Source: JAUYQR01 sp043727195 (GTDB lineage: Bacteria; Pseudomonadota; Alphaproteobacteria; Rhodobacterales; Rhodobacteraceae). Taken from it: DNA of 7,169 bases. Location of the stretch: contig JAYSYZ010000274.1 of NCBI GenBank assembly GCA_043727195.1, positions 1 to 7,169 of the forward strand. The letters run 5' to 3'. A model generated the notes under the pieces. That model was not told the DNA's origin. It ran no database searches and saw only the letters and a list, made by a program, of their open reading frames with translations. The translations under genes and the position numbers were made by a program. Positions 1 to 5,290 of this stretch are shown piece after piece (the first letter of the stretch is position 1; each line of letters starts with the position of its first letter).

Positions 1-60
1 AATGGGTTGCGAAGGGATTAATCCTGGGTGGAGTGGTTGACTATATCCATGCCTTTTCGG
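1..60. other. Flank downstream of the DUF4395 gene, no gene seen
   Basis: These 60 bases follow the stop codon of the leftmost gene. They hold a perfect 10-bp palindrome (ggattaatcc, 15-24). On the minus strand they also hold a ten-codon ATG frame (50 to 18) preceded by AAAAGGC. Neither is enough to call a gene or a terminator: there is no GC-rich stem followed by a T run. Confidence 0.4.
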
Positions 61-1500
61 TCAGGCTCGCGCGTCGACGACACATGCACCGTTGGCACAG
101 ATTTCATATTCCTCGTCGCGTTCAGCCCAGCCACGCCGGACCAGAAAGCCGTGTATCTCGCATCCCAGGCACAGGCCAAGAACCGCCTCGAGCCACATCA
201 ATGTCAGGCAGATCAGGCAGATGGTCAGCGGAAGCGGCCCGCGGATGTCGCTATTGGTGATGATCATCATCGCAAATGACATGATGAGGCCAAGCGTCCA
301 GGCAAACCGTTTGGGTTTGGCGGATACCCACTGCGGTGTTTGTCGCCGGGTCAGCCAATGGGCAATCATCCCCATCGGGCTGTATCTGATCCCGACCACG
401 ACCCGGATCAAGAACTCGACAAAGAACAGGATAGTCACGAGCTGGATCGGCGCATAAATCTTGGCGAAGTAGGCGTAGGAAAACGCCATGGTGCCAAGGG
501 CCAGCGTCAACCCGGCGGCGGCGCGGACCTGGCCTTCCTCAAAGACCCCTGCTTGCAACGCCCTGCCATTCGCGTCGGTCCCGCGGATCACGTCACCATA
601 AATGCGCTGAGTGGTCGCAGGCCCCGCATCTGTGCCCGCCGGATCCCGCCGATCAAGGCCCATTCGAGTGAGCATCGGCTCGGCACGGTTAAGGATAACC
701 TGCTGAAACCCGCCGACCCGCGCCAAAAGTCGCCCCCACAGCGCGGTCCGACCTTGCGGGTTGTCCAGCCCGCTGGACCGCAGGGCGGCCAGAGCCAGAT
801 CTTGCGCCTTGCTCCACATTGACCAAAGCGTTGTTCCAAGCGCGGAGTTCCGGGCCGCCTGAGCAATTGGTGACCGATGAAGCCGGCCTGCAATGCCATG
901 CAATCCCTGTCGCCCGCGTGCGGCATTTGCCAGAACCAGAAGCAAGACAAGCAGAAAACCGATGACTGGCCCAGATGTGATGACCGATAGAAACTGTCGG
1001 GCCATAGATGATTCTGGCAATGCGGTCGGCTGACTTTCCGTGCGGGGCGCCTCACGAGATGGACGGGGGTCGGTTCCAACTGCCTCCATGCGATCCAGCG
1101 CGGCTGAAAGCCGGTCTTCCACTGCTTGCAGTCGTGTCATGATATCTGCGGTCGGCGGAGGTGTCGGGAACAACTCATGCAAGCCGAGGACCGGGGCCAT
1201 CGGTTCGGTCATCACGCCCGGGGCCGAAGCCATGTGCGCTGCGCTTGTTACCATCGCCGCATCGTCGCCCTGCGGCACGCCTTGCATCGCCGATGGCATT
1301 CCGCCCTCGCCCGGACTTGCGCCGCCGCCGTCGGCGTTACCCCCCATCGCCGTCATCATGGCACAAGACTGCGGTGCCTCGTTGACGGCTGCAATATTCG
1401 ATGTCGCGCCCTGCGAGGCGCTGGACCCGGACATCCAGAAGGTCGAAAGGCCGATCCACAGGACAACGACGGCAACGGCCGCGACTGGAATGCTTTTCAC
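61..1500 (-). CDS. Composite membrane protein with C-terminal DUF4395 domain
   Basis: A 479-residue protein of unknown biochemical role, last in the metal/thiol-type operon. I chose the GTG at 1500 because AGGAG sits 7 bases upstream (1512-1508) and the protein then begins with a Lys plus a hydrophobic segment (about 5-22). The ATG at 1548 has no ribosome binding site. Order of parts: N-terminal signal or anchor helix; a low-complexity Gly/Ala/Met segment (about 25-105) with a Cys-Ala-Met-Met at 46-49; a short heptad helix (about 120-139); a TM helix starting with TSGP (175-190); a soluble linker; then the DUF4395 domain (about 320-458) with four predicted helices. Domain hallmarks visible are GIRYSPMG (370-377), WVSAKPKRFAW (391-401) and a last helix with Cys428, Cys431, Cys444 and Cys447 around LMWLEAVLG. 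A Cys468/Cys473 pair lies in the tail. From general knowledge, DUF4395 proteins often neighbour sulfurtransferase or thioredoxin genes; none is visible here. The family call is firm, the function is not known. Confidence 0.85.
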   Translation of the reverse strand: MKSIPVAAVAVVVLWIGLSTFWMSGSSASQGATSNIAAVNEAPQSCAMMTAMGGNADGGGASPGEGGMPSAMQGVPQGDDAAMVTSAAHMASAPGVMTEPMAPVLGLHELFPTPPPTADIMTRLQAVEDRLSAALDRMEAVGTDPRPSREAPRTESQPTALPESSMARQFLSVITSGPVIGFLLVLLLVLANAARGRQGLHGIAGRLHRSPIAQAARNSALGTTLWSMWSKAQDLALAALRSSGLDNPQGRTALWGRLLARVGGFQQVILNRAEPMLTRMGLDRRDPAGTDAGPATTQRIYGDVIRGTDANGRALQAGVFEEGQVRAAAGLTLALGTMAFSYAYFAKIYAPIQLVTILFFVEFLIRVVVGIRYSPMGMIAHWLTRRQTPQWVSAKPKRFAWTLGLIMSFAMMIITNSDIRGPLPLTICLICLTLMWLEAVLGLCLGCEIHGFLVRRGWAERDEEYEICANGACVVDARA

Positions 1501-1507
1501 TTCGTAG

Positions 1508-1512
1508 CTCCT
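1508..1512 (-). promoter_or_regulatory. Ribosome binding site deciding the GTG start at 1500
   Basis: AGGAG on the minus strand lies seven bases before the GTG at 1500. It is the only good Shine-Dalgarno site near the start of the DUF4395 gene and argues against the upstream ATG at 1548. Confidence 0.75.
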
Positions 1513-1572
1513 GCGGGCTGCCGACGTGGTGGGTGAGCACCCGGTCATGGCGGCGTGACGGTGTTAAGGCGT

Positions 1573-1596
1573 CGGCGGGTGTCGAGGCGCCCGCCG
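1573..1596 (-). other. Intercistronic hairpin before the DUF4395 gene
   Basis: Perfect 7-bp GC stem (cggcggg / cccgccg) with a 10-base loop, in the 107-base spacer between the Met-rich gene and the DUF4395 gene. There is no T run after it, so it is not a standard intrinsic terminator. It could tune expression of the last gene by partial termination or mRNA processing. In GC-rich DNA such a stem can also arise by chance. Confidence 0.4.
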
Positions 1597-1607
1597 CGTG
1601 ATTCTGG

Positions 1608-2021
1608 CTAGTTGGCCGCCGGGGCTTCCAGCTTTTCGATCCGGGCTGTCAGGCTGTCGATGCTGCTGATCAGCAAATCCAGTTTCGCTTCAAGACCGGC
1701 AGAAACGGCCTGGGGTGCTGCCGGTGCTGCGGTGGCATTCGCGGTACCGTCCATCGCCGGCATGGCCTGCCCACCCATGGGCATCATTCCCATCATCGGC
1801 ATCATACCCATCATCATCGGCATCATGCCCATGCCCTTCATCGGCATGGCACCTTCGCCCGCCATACCTTCGGGTTTGGCCATGCCCTCCATTCCGGCCA
1901 TCCCCTCCATGGTGGCCATGCCGTCGGCAGCCGGTTCGTCGCCATGCGCAGCAAACACGGCGGTCCCGGCTGCGCTCAGCAGTGCGGCCGCAAGTGTGGC
2001 AGTGAGTGTCATTTTATGCAT
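1608..2021 (-). CDS. Secreted methionine-rich protein with coiled-coil tail, putative soft-metal binder
   Basis: A 137-residue protein. Residues 1-24 form a signal peptide (Lys3, hydrophobic core, Ala-X-Ala near FAA). Residues 35-90 hold 23 methionines in 56 positions, as EGMA/MEGM units followed by GMMPMM-like units with Gly and Pro between. Residues 107-133 form a short amphipathic helix with hydrophobic residues at 110, 114, 117, 121, 124, 128 and 131, an exact 4-3 heptad spacing, so it probably oligomerises. Met-rich periplasmic segments in other proteins (CopA/PcoA type, CusF, Ctr transporters) bind Cu(I) or Ag(I); copper is the likely but unproven ligand here. The ATG at 2021 is preceded by AGGA at 7 bases and overlaps the stop of the previous gene by 8 bases, which suggests coupled translation. 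No named family recognised. Confidence 0.85.
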   Translation of the reverse strand: MHKMTLTATLAAALLSAAGTAVFAAHGDEPAADGMATMEGMAGMEGMAKPEGMAGEGAMPMKGMGMMPMMMGMMPMMGMMPMGGQAMPAMDGTANATAAPAAPQAVSAGLEAKLDLLISSIDSLTARIEKLEAPAAN

Positions 2022-2271
2022 TTTGCGTTCCTTTGATTTGAAGTTTCGGGTCGCGGTCAGAGAGGTGGGCGTCGGGTGCAGCCTTCGCTTGCGGATGGTC
2101 TTGGCGGATCGCCCGGTCGGGCGGGCGCTTCAGCAAACTGAGCAAGGCGTTCACAAACGCAACGATCATGATCGACACGATCAGCAGCAGCAGGATCGTG
2201 GCCCAATCCGCCAACGGCCAGCCCATGATCCGGATGGCACCGATGCCGCCTCCCATGCTGTGCATCATCAT
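2014..2271 (-). CDS. Small single-helix membrane protein with Met/His-rich N-terminus
   Basis: An 85-residue protein of unknown function. It starts Met-Met-Met-His-Ser-Met-Gly-Gly-Gly, has one strong TM helix at about 22-47, then a charged, hydrophilic tail. The layout resembles the small Met/Gly/Trp-start membrane proteins often found next to copper efflux and oxidase genes, but I cannot assign a family. The ATG at 2271 overlaps the previous stop as ATGA. Three ATGs follow in tandem (2271, 2268, 2265); the nearby AGG (2278-2276) is 4, 7 or 10 bases from them, so the second may be the real start. It sits between two other small operon members and its stop overlaps the start of the Met-rich gene. 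Confidence 0.75.
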   Translation of the reverse strand: MMMHSMGGGIGAIRIMGWPLADWATILLLLIVSIMIVAFVNALLSLLKRPPDRAIRQDHPQAKAAPDAHLSDRDPKLQIKGTQNA

Positions 2272-2504
2272 TCGGCCTGCCCGGTGTCAGCACGGCGAAC
2301 AGGCGCGCGACGTGCGAAGATCACCTTCAGAAGCGCGATGGCTGCAAGCAACAGGACCAGGGCAGTCAACAGCCCAAGGGCCGGACCTGATGTCAGGATG
2401 ACCAGAACCCGGGATGCCAGATGGCCAAAGAATGCCACCGCGTCGCCCAAGACATGGCCGAGACCGCCAGAGCCATGCCAGCCGCCAAATCCGCAGCCCA
2501 TCAT
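2268..2504 (-). CDS. Small single-helix membrane protein with TSGP motif
   Basis: A 78-residue protein of unknown function. The N-terminus is Gly/His-rich with Cys4, His10, His17 and His28. A TM helix at about 34-63 contains TSGPALGLL, and the tail is basic. The ATG at 2504 is preceded by a strong AAGGGGGA and overlaps the stop of the cytochrome b561 gene as ATGA. A longer frame reaching to 3110 is open only because it runs antiphase through the b561 gene. The helix resembles the TM segment at 173-190 of the DUF4395 protein at the end of the same operon. Confidence 0.75.
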   Translation of the reverse strand: MMGCGFGGWHGSGGLGHVLGDAVAFFGHLASRVLVILTSGPALGLLTALVLLLAAIALLKVIFARRAPVRRADTGQAE

Positions 2505-3163
2505 GGATCCCCCTTGTTTAGCGCGGCCGTCGCCGCAGCGGACACGTCGTTGCGCGCCGACAATTGCCGAGAGTGCCCCGGCAGCATCCGGTGCAGGATG
2601 TCCGTTCGCAGAAACAGATGGTGAAACATCGCGGCCGACACGTGCAGCGCAATCAACCCGATGATGATCCATGCCAGGGTCACGTGAACCCGGTAGGCCG
2701 TCGCAATGTCTGCAGAGCTTGTTGTGCTGGTCCCCAGCGACAACAGGTTGACGTCCGGCAAACCGGGCACATACCAGCAACATCCCATCCCGGACGCCAT
2801 GATCCATCCTGTCAGGGGGATGACGATCATCATCCCGTAGAGGGTCCAGTGAATGACTCTTGCGACCATGTCGCCAAGCCGGGCTTTGGCGGCGTGCGCA
2901 GGGTCTGGCGCAGGGTAGGGCGCAGGGCCTGGCCAGGAGTGCCGCGCCCTGAACATCAGGCGCAGTACGACAAGCCCCAGAACGGCCAGCCCCGCGTAGG
3001 CGTGCAGCAGATAGGCGATTCGCCGGTCGGCTGCACAGCAACCACTTGTATAATAGACGGCAAAAAGCCCGGCCAGCAGCGCCAGAAAGACCAGTGCCGC
3101 CCCTACCCAATGGAGGGTGACGGAACCGACGTTTGGTCTGTTGACGACAGCCGCATCATTCAT
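2501..3163 (-). CDS. Cytochrome b561 family protein (CybB-like)
   Basis: A 220-residue diheme membrane cytochrome of the prokaryotic b561 (CybB) type. These proteins take electrons from, or pass them to, quinones or periplasmic partners. Four TM helices are predicted at about 17-38, 50-71, 100-123 and 158-184. Candidate heme ligands at family positions are His18 (in an HW motif), His54, His160 and His174; His105 lies in a second HW. Length is slightly above the usual 175-190, owing to a C-terminal tail. The odd feature is two Cys-Cys pairs, 42-43 (GCCAADRR) and 128-129 (GMGCCWY). With the standard inside-in topology both lie in periplasmic loops. Between two secreted metal/thiol-type proteins and two small membrane proteins, it is the likely redox core of the operon. 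Its stop overlaps the next gene as ATGA. The ATG at 3163 has only a weak GGGG upstream. Confidence 0.9.
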   Translation of the reverse strand: MNDAAVVNRPNVGSVTLHWVGAALVFLALLAGLFAVYYTSGCCAADRRIAYLLHAYAGLAVLGLVVLRLMFRARHSWPGPAPYPAPDPAHAAKARLGDMVARVIHWTLYGMMIVIPLTGWIMASGMGCCWYVPGLPDVNLLSLGTSTTSSADIATAYRVHVTLAWIIIGLIALHVSAAMFHHLFLRTDILHRMLPGHSRQLSARNDVSAAATAALNKGDP

Positions 3164-3208
3164 TGGCAGACCCCATCACGCTCAGCCGATCTACAAGGCG
3201 GCGGGCAG

Positions 3209-3610
3209 TCATGGCGTCACACGCAGGATCACTTCGCGCCGGATGACCTCGGACTCGTCGTCAAAATGCACGGCGACGGAAAAGCGCCAGGCTCCAGCCA
3301 TCGTCAGGTCAGCCTGAAAGCGGTACTGTCCGGGCACATCGGAGGGCAGCGCTTTGACGGGGGCCGTCATCGAAGCCATCCCATCCGGTGCCATGTCCAG
3401 CCGTGTGGCAAAAATCACCGCATCGGTAACCGGTGTCGGCGTGCGCAGATTTGTTACCAACACAGTGAAGGCCGTGTCGTCGCCTTGCGTCAATTCGGTC
3501 TCCAGTACCTTGAATTCATAGTCCTGGGGGGCTGCGAAGGCGGCATGTGTCGCGCTGACTGACAGGGCTTGGGCCAGCACCATGCTGCACAGCATGCGGG
3601 TCATTGTCAT
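3209..3610 (-). CDS. Secreted FixH/YtkA-like protein
   Basis: A 133-residue exported protein with a signal peptide (about 1-26, ending AAFA) and a single FixH/YtkA-like Ig-type beta domain. Recognisable family stretches are the conserved segment around TDAVIFATRLDMAPDGMASM (63-81), PGQYRF (93-98) and LTMAGAWRFSV (102-112). Met73, Met78, Met81 and Met104 cluster in the conserved region. Such domains are common beside heavy-metal RND efflux and cytochrome oxidase assembly genes, where they are thought to bind or present metal; the exact role is unproven. I prefer the ATG at 3610 (GGA 7 bases upstream) over 3616, where GGA nearly touches the start codon. The longer frame to 3697 begins with TTG and encodes an Arg-rich stretch lying over hairpins, so I reject it. 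It is 45 bases upstream of the b561 gene. Confidence 0.82.
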   Translation of the reverse strand: MTMTRMLCSMVLAQALSVSATHAAFAAPQDYEFKVLETELTQGDDTAFTVLVTNLRTPTPVTDAVIFATRLDMAPDGMASMTAPVKALPSDVPGQYRFQADLTMAGAWRFSVAVHFDDESEVIRREVILRVTP

Positions 3611-3649
3611 GATCATGTCCGGTTGTCTGAGGGAACGCCTGCGCGCCAG

Positions 3650-3718
3650 AACGCGGCGTGCAAACCGCGTTTTCACCGCATGGCGACGGCCATGCAATGC
3701 GGGAGCGCCAAGCGCTCC
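3650..3718 (-). promoter_or_regulatory. Three tandem hairpins in the spacer before the FixH/YtkA-like gene
   Basis: Three perfect 7-bp inverted repeats follow one another: 3702-3718 (ggagcgc/gcgctcc, 3-base loop, 6 bases past the upstream stop codon), 3678-3695 (gcatggc/gccatgc, 4-base loop) and 3650-3671 (aacgcgg/ccgcgtt, 8-base loop). They fill most of the 114-base spacer and end about 40 bases before the next start. No T run follows any stem. Possible roles are attenuation, mRNA processing or protection that sets the ratio of the first gene to the rest, or a protein-binding RNA element. The inverted repeats are plain in the sequence; the role is inferred. Confidence 0.55.
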
Positions 3719-3724
3719 ACCCCA

Positions 3725-4045
3725 TCAGATTTTGGGAGGTCGTCGTAATCCGTCGCCATCGACCAGGGTGATTACCGGCATAGCGGAACGGTCGAAGGCG
3801 ACGGTCGACACATCGAAACGATGCGCGAGGAAGACTTCGGGCACGAGACAGACGAAGGAACCGAGTCCCCCATGCAAGGCCATTGTGCAATCCGGCATGG
3901 TGCCGCAATCTTTGGGCGGGCATGGCGACCCGTCAGACATCTGCATCATCGCAGGCGGACCGTTTGATGCCATGGCATTGTGGACCGGGGCAAGAAGCAA
4001 CCCTGCCAGCAACAGTACACAGCCGATGATGCGCAGAATTCTCAT
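3725..4045 (-). CDS. Small secreted Cys/Met-containing protein, unknown function
   Basis: A 106-residue protein, first gene of the left operon. Residues 1-26 are a clear signal peptide (Arg-rich start, long Leu core, NAMA cleavage region). The mature part begins with a Met cluster (PAMMQM, 31-36), then Cys42, Cys47 and Cys53 in a compact PCPPKDCGTMPDC segment, and a later Cys66. Four cysteines in the mature protein fit either two disulfides or a metal site with the methionines. The second half looks beta-rich and ends in a basic RRPPKI tail. I do not recognise a family. The ATG at 4045 is the only start giving a sensible signal peptide, though it lacks a good ribosome binding site; longer frames add an implausible hydrophilic leader. 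Confidence 0.7.
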   Translation of the reverse strand: MRILRIIGCVLLLAGLLLAPVHNAMASNGPPAMMQMSDGSPCPPKDCGTMPDCTMALHGGLGSFVCLVPEVFLAHRFDVSTVAFDRSAMPVITLVDGDGLRRPPKI

Positions 4046-4168
4046 GATGGACAGGTTAGAGCGCCGGCCATGGTTCACAATACACAAGTTGCTGAACAGG
4101 CGGTCGCGCGCGCAGTGATTTGCGCCCGGGTGGGATGAGCTCGCCAATGTTGCTTTGAATCATTACCG
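4046..4168 (-). promoter_or_regulatory. Likely promoter region of the seven-gene operon
   Basis: This 123-base gap is the largest one upstream of the left operon, so the operon promoter is expected here. I see no confident -35/-10 pair and no recognisable CueR/HmrR-type operator. The clearest structure is the imperfect inverted repeat at 4073-4097. No intrinsic terminator for the gene ending at 4169 is evident. Confidence 0.35.
4073..4097. repeat. Imperfect inverted repeat, candidate operator
   Basis: The arms gttcacaa (4073-4080) and ttg-c-tgaac (4089-4097) pair over 8 bp with a single bulged base around an 8-base centre. It is AT-richer than its surroundings and lies 28 to 52 bases before the first start codon of the left operon, a fitting place for a regulator. 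The matching regulator is not in the window. Confidence 0.35.
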
Positions 4169-5194
4169 CTATCCGCCGTCAGTTGCCGTTGTCGCGCCAC
4201 CGACACCGCAAAACTTCGGTCCGTTCCGCTTCTGTTTTTCGCAATCGCCGCTATTGCCGTTCACGCCCTTGTCGTTCTGCAGTTCTATACGGCTTTCCCC
4301 CTCTGGCTCGTCGCCGGCTGGCTTTGCCGAGGCTTCGGCCGTCACGCGCGCCTTTGCCTCGGCGGCAAGACGGTCTGCCGCACGGCTTTCCGCGTCTGCC
4401 TGATCGCGTGCGGCACGGTCCGCGTCGTAGGTTGCCCGCGTCGCCTCGTCCAGAAGCGAGGCGAGCACGATCACCGGCACGTCGCCCAGACCATCCCGCC
4501 TGTCTACCACTGAGGCATTCATCGCCTTGACCTGCAGCGTCTGAAAAAACGGCAGCAGGTCTTTGTCCTTCATCCGTTTGGAGGCAAGGACCCGAATGTG
4601 AATTTGTGCCCCGACATTGGCCATGAAATAGCGGCCTCGCATGCCGTCGGGCAGGAAGTCTTCGATCATGTCCAGTCCGCGTACAGTCATGAAAGCGCGG
4701 CTGGCATATTCCGGCTGCACCATCTGCAGTTCCATCCGCTGCTGCATGGCCTTGAAGCTGGTAAAGATCAGGTCGGGATAGCGCACCGCATTGATCACCA
4801 CCCGCCGATCACCCTTTTCATAGGTCAGCACGACGGCTTCGACCCCCGGACCGCCCCGCGGTTTACCGACAGACGCGACATATTTGCGCGCATCCGCCGG
4901 CGCGTCGGCGCGTTTTTTCGGCAGGAAAACGTCGATATCGTCCGGTTCGGCTGGCCGCACGGTCCAGCCATCGGGTGCAGTTGGCAGCATTTCGGCCAAG
5001 GCCGAAGGCAGACCCGAAGCGCTTGCCGCTGATCCCCCTGACAGCCGGCCAGACAACCCGCCAAGATATTCGGTCAACGTCAGCCCTTTGCTGTCTTCGG
5101 CGCTCGCCCTGCGTTTTGCCATGGTGTAATCGACCACGAAAAAGCCGCTGAGGCCCAGGGTGAAGGTCAGCAGGAACCCGACAATTCGCAGCAC
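4169..5194 (-). CDS. Membrane-anchored envelope protein, unknown function
   Basis: A 341-residue protein. GTG start at 5194 with AGGAG six bases upstream. It begins with one uncleaved-looking TM helix (about 4-23) followed by MAKRR, then a Gly/Ser/Ala linker. A folded mixed alpha/beta region (about 70-225) includes PDGWTVRPAEPDDIDVFLP and a late IHIRVLASKRM strand. A strongly charged Ala-rich helix follows (about 248-290), probably coiled-coil. The tail is low-complexity and has two cysteines, Cys318 and Cys329 (C-x10-C), in a Gly-rich end. The topology is not certain; one N-terminal helix puts the rest in the periplasm if the N-terminus is inside. I know no named family; it resembles conserved hypothetical proteins of Rhodobacterales. 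It lies 96 bases after znuB and 123 before the left operon, so it may be a separate unit or read through from zur-znuCB. Confidence 0.82.
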   Translation of the reverse strand: MLRIVGFLLTFTLGLSGFFVVDYTMAKRRASAEDSKGLTLTEYLGGLSGRLSGGSAASASGLPSALAEMLPTAPDGWTVRPAEPDDIDVFLPKKRADAPADARKYVASVGKPRGGPGVEAVVLTYEKGDRRVVINAVRYPDLIFTSFKAMQQRMELQMVQPEYASRAFMTVRGLDMIEDFLPDGMRGRYFMANVGAQIHIRVLASKRMKDKDLLPFFQTLQVKAMNASVVDRRDGLGDVPVIVLASLLDEATRATYDADRAARDQADAESRAADRLAAEAKARVTAEASAKPAGDEPEGESRIELQNDKGVNGNSGDCEKQKRNGPKFCGVGGATTATDGG

Positions 5195-5200
5195 GAAAGA

Positions 5201-5205
5201 CTCCT
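5201..5205 (-). promoter_or_regulatory. Ribosome binding site supporting the GTG start at 5194
   Basis: AGGAG on the minus strand, six bases before the GTG. It supports the non-ATG start; the next in-frame ATG is at residue 25, after the membrane helix. Confidence 0.75.
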
Positions 5206-5233
5206 CAACTTGCGGTCACTTTTCACCATACTG

Positions 5234-5275
5234 CGCAAATTGGGCAAGGTTCGGGCGGGGCCACGACAATTTGCG
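5234..5275. repeat. Perfect 9-bp inverted repeat between znuB and the envelope-protein gene
   Basis: The arms cgcaaattg (5234-5242) and caatttgcg (5267-5275) are exact inverted copies around a 24-base GC-rich centre. The repeat starts 15 bases past the znuB stop codon. It lacks a T run and its stem is AT-rich, so it is a poor terminator. It could be an operator for the gene starting at 5194, or a weak mRNA 3' structure for the znu transcript. Confidence 0.45.
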
Positions 5276-5290
5276 GTCCGGCGGCACTGG

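Noticed and set aside
18..50. Ten-codon minus-strand frame after the DUF4395 gene, with AAAAGGC upstream
   Set aside because: Too short to judge, and it could be chance. No conserved feature supports a peptide gene.
3..260. Plus-strand frame open from the left edge, reading GLILGGVVDYIHAF near its start
   Set aside because: The opening resembles a membrane protein, but the rest is the antisense of the conserved DUF4395 C-terminus, so it is probably chance.
1573..1596. Intrinsic terminator between the Met-rich and DUF4395 genes
   Set aside because: The stem is good but no T run follows on the minus strand, so it is listed only as a hairpin.
1612..2664. Plus-strand open frame of 350 codons
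   Set aside because: It is the complement of the Met-rich gene and its neighbours. The Ile/Pro-rich stretches are the antisense of Met/Gly codons, and it lacks a plausible start site and domain.
2268..3110. Long minus-strand frame of 280 codons over the b561 and 78-residue genes
   Set aside because: Its upstream part is antiphase to the clear cytochrome b561 and has no family features. Only the last 78 codons, after a strong ribosome binding site at the b561 stop, look real.
3611..3697. N-terminal extension of the FixH/YtkA-like gene from the TTG at 3697
   Set aside because: It would add an Arg-rich leader before a normal signal peptide and its DNA is made of hairpin arms. The ATG at 3610 has a better-placed GGA.
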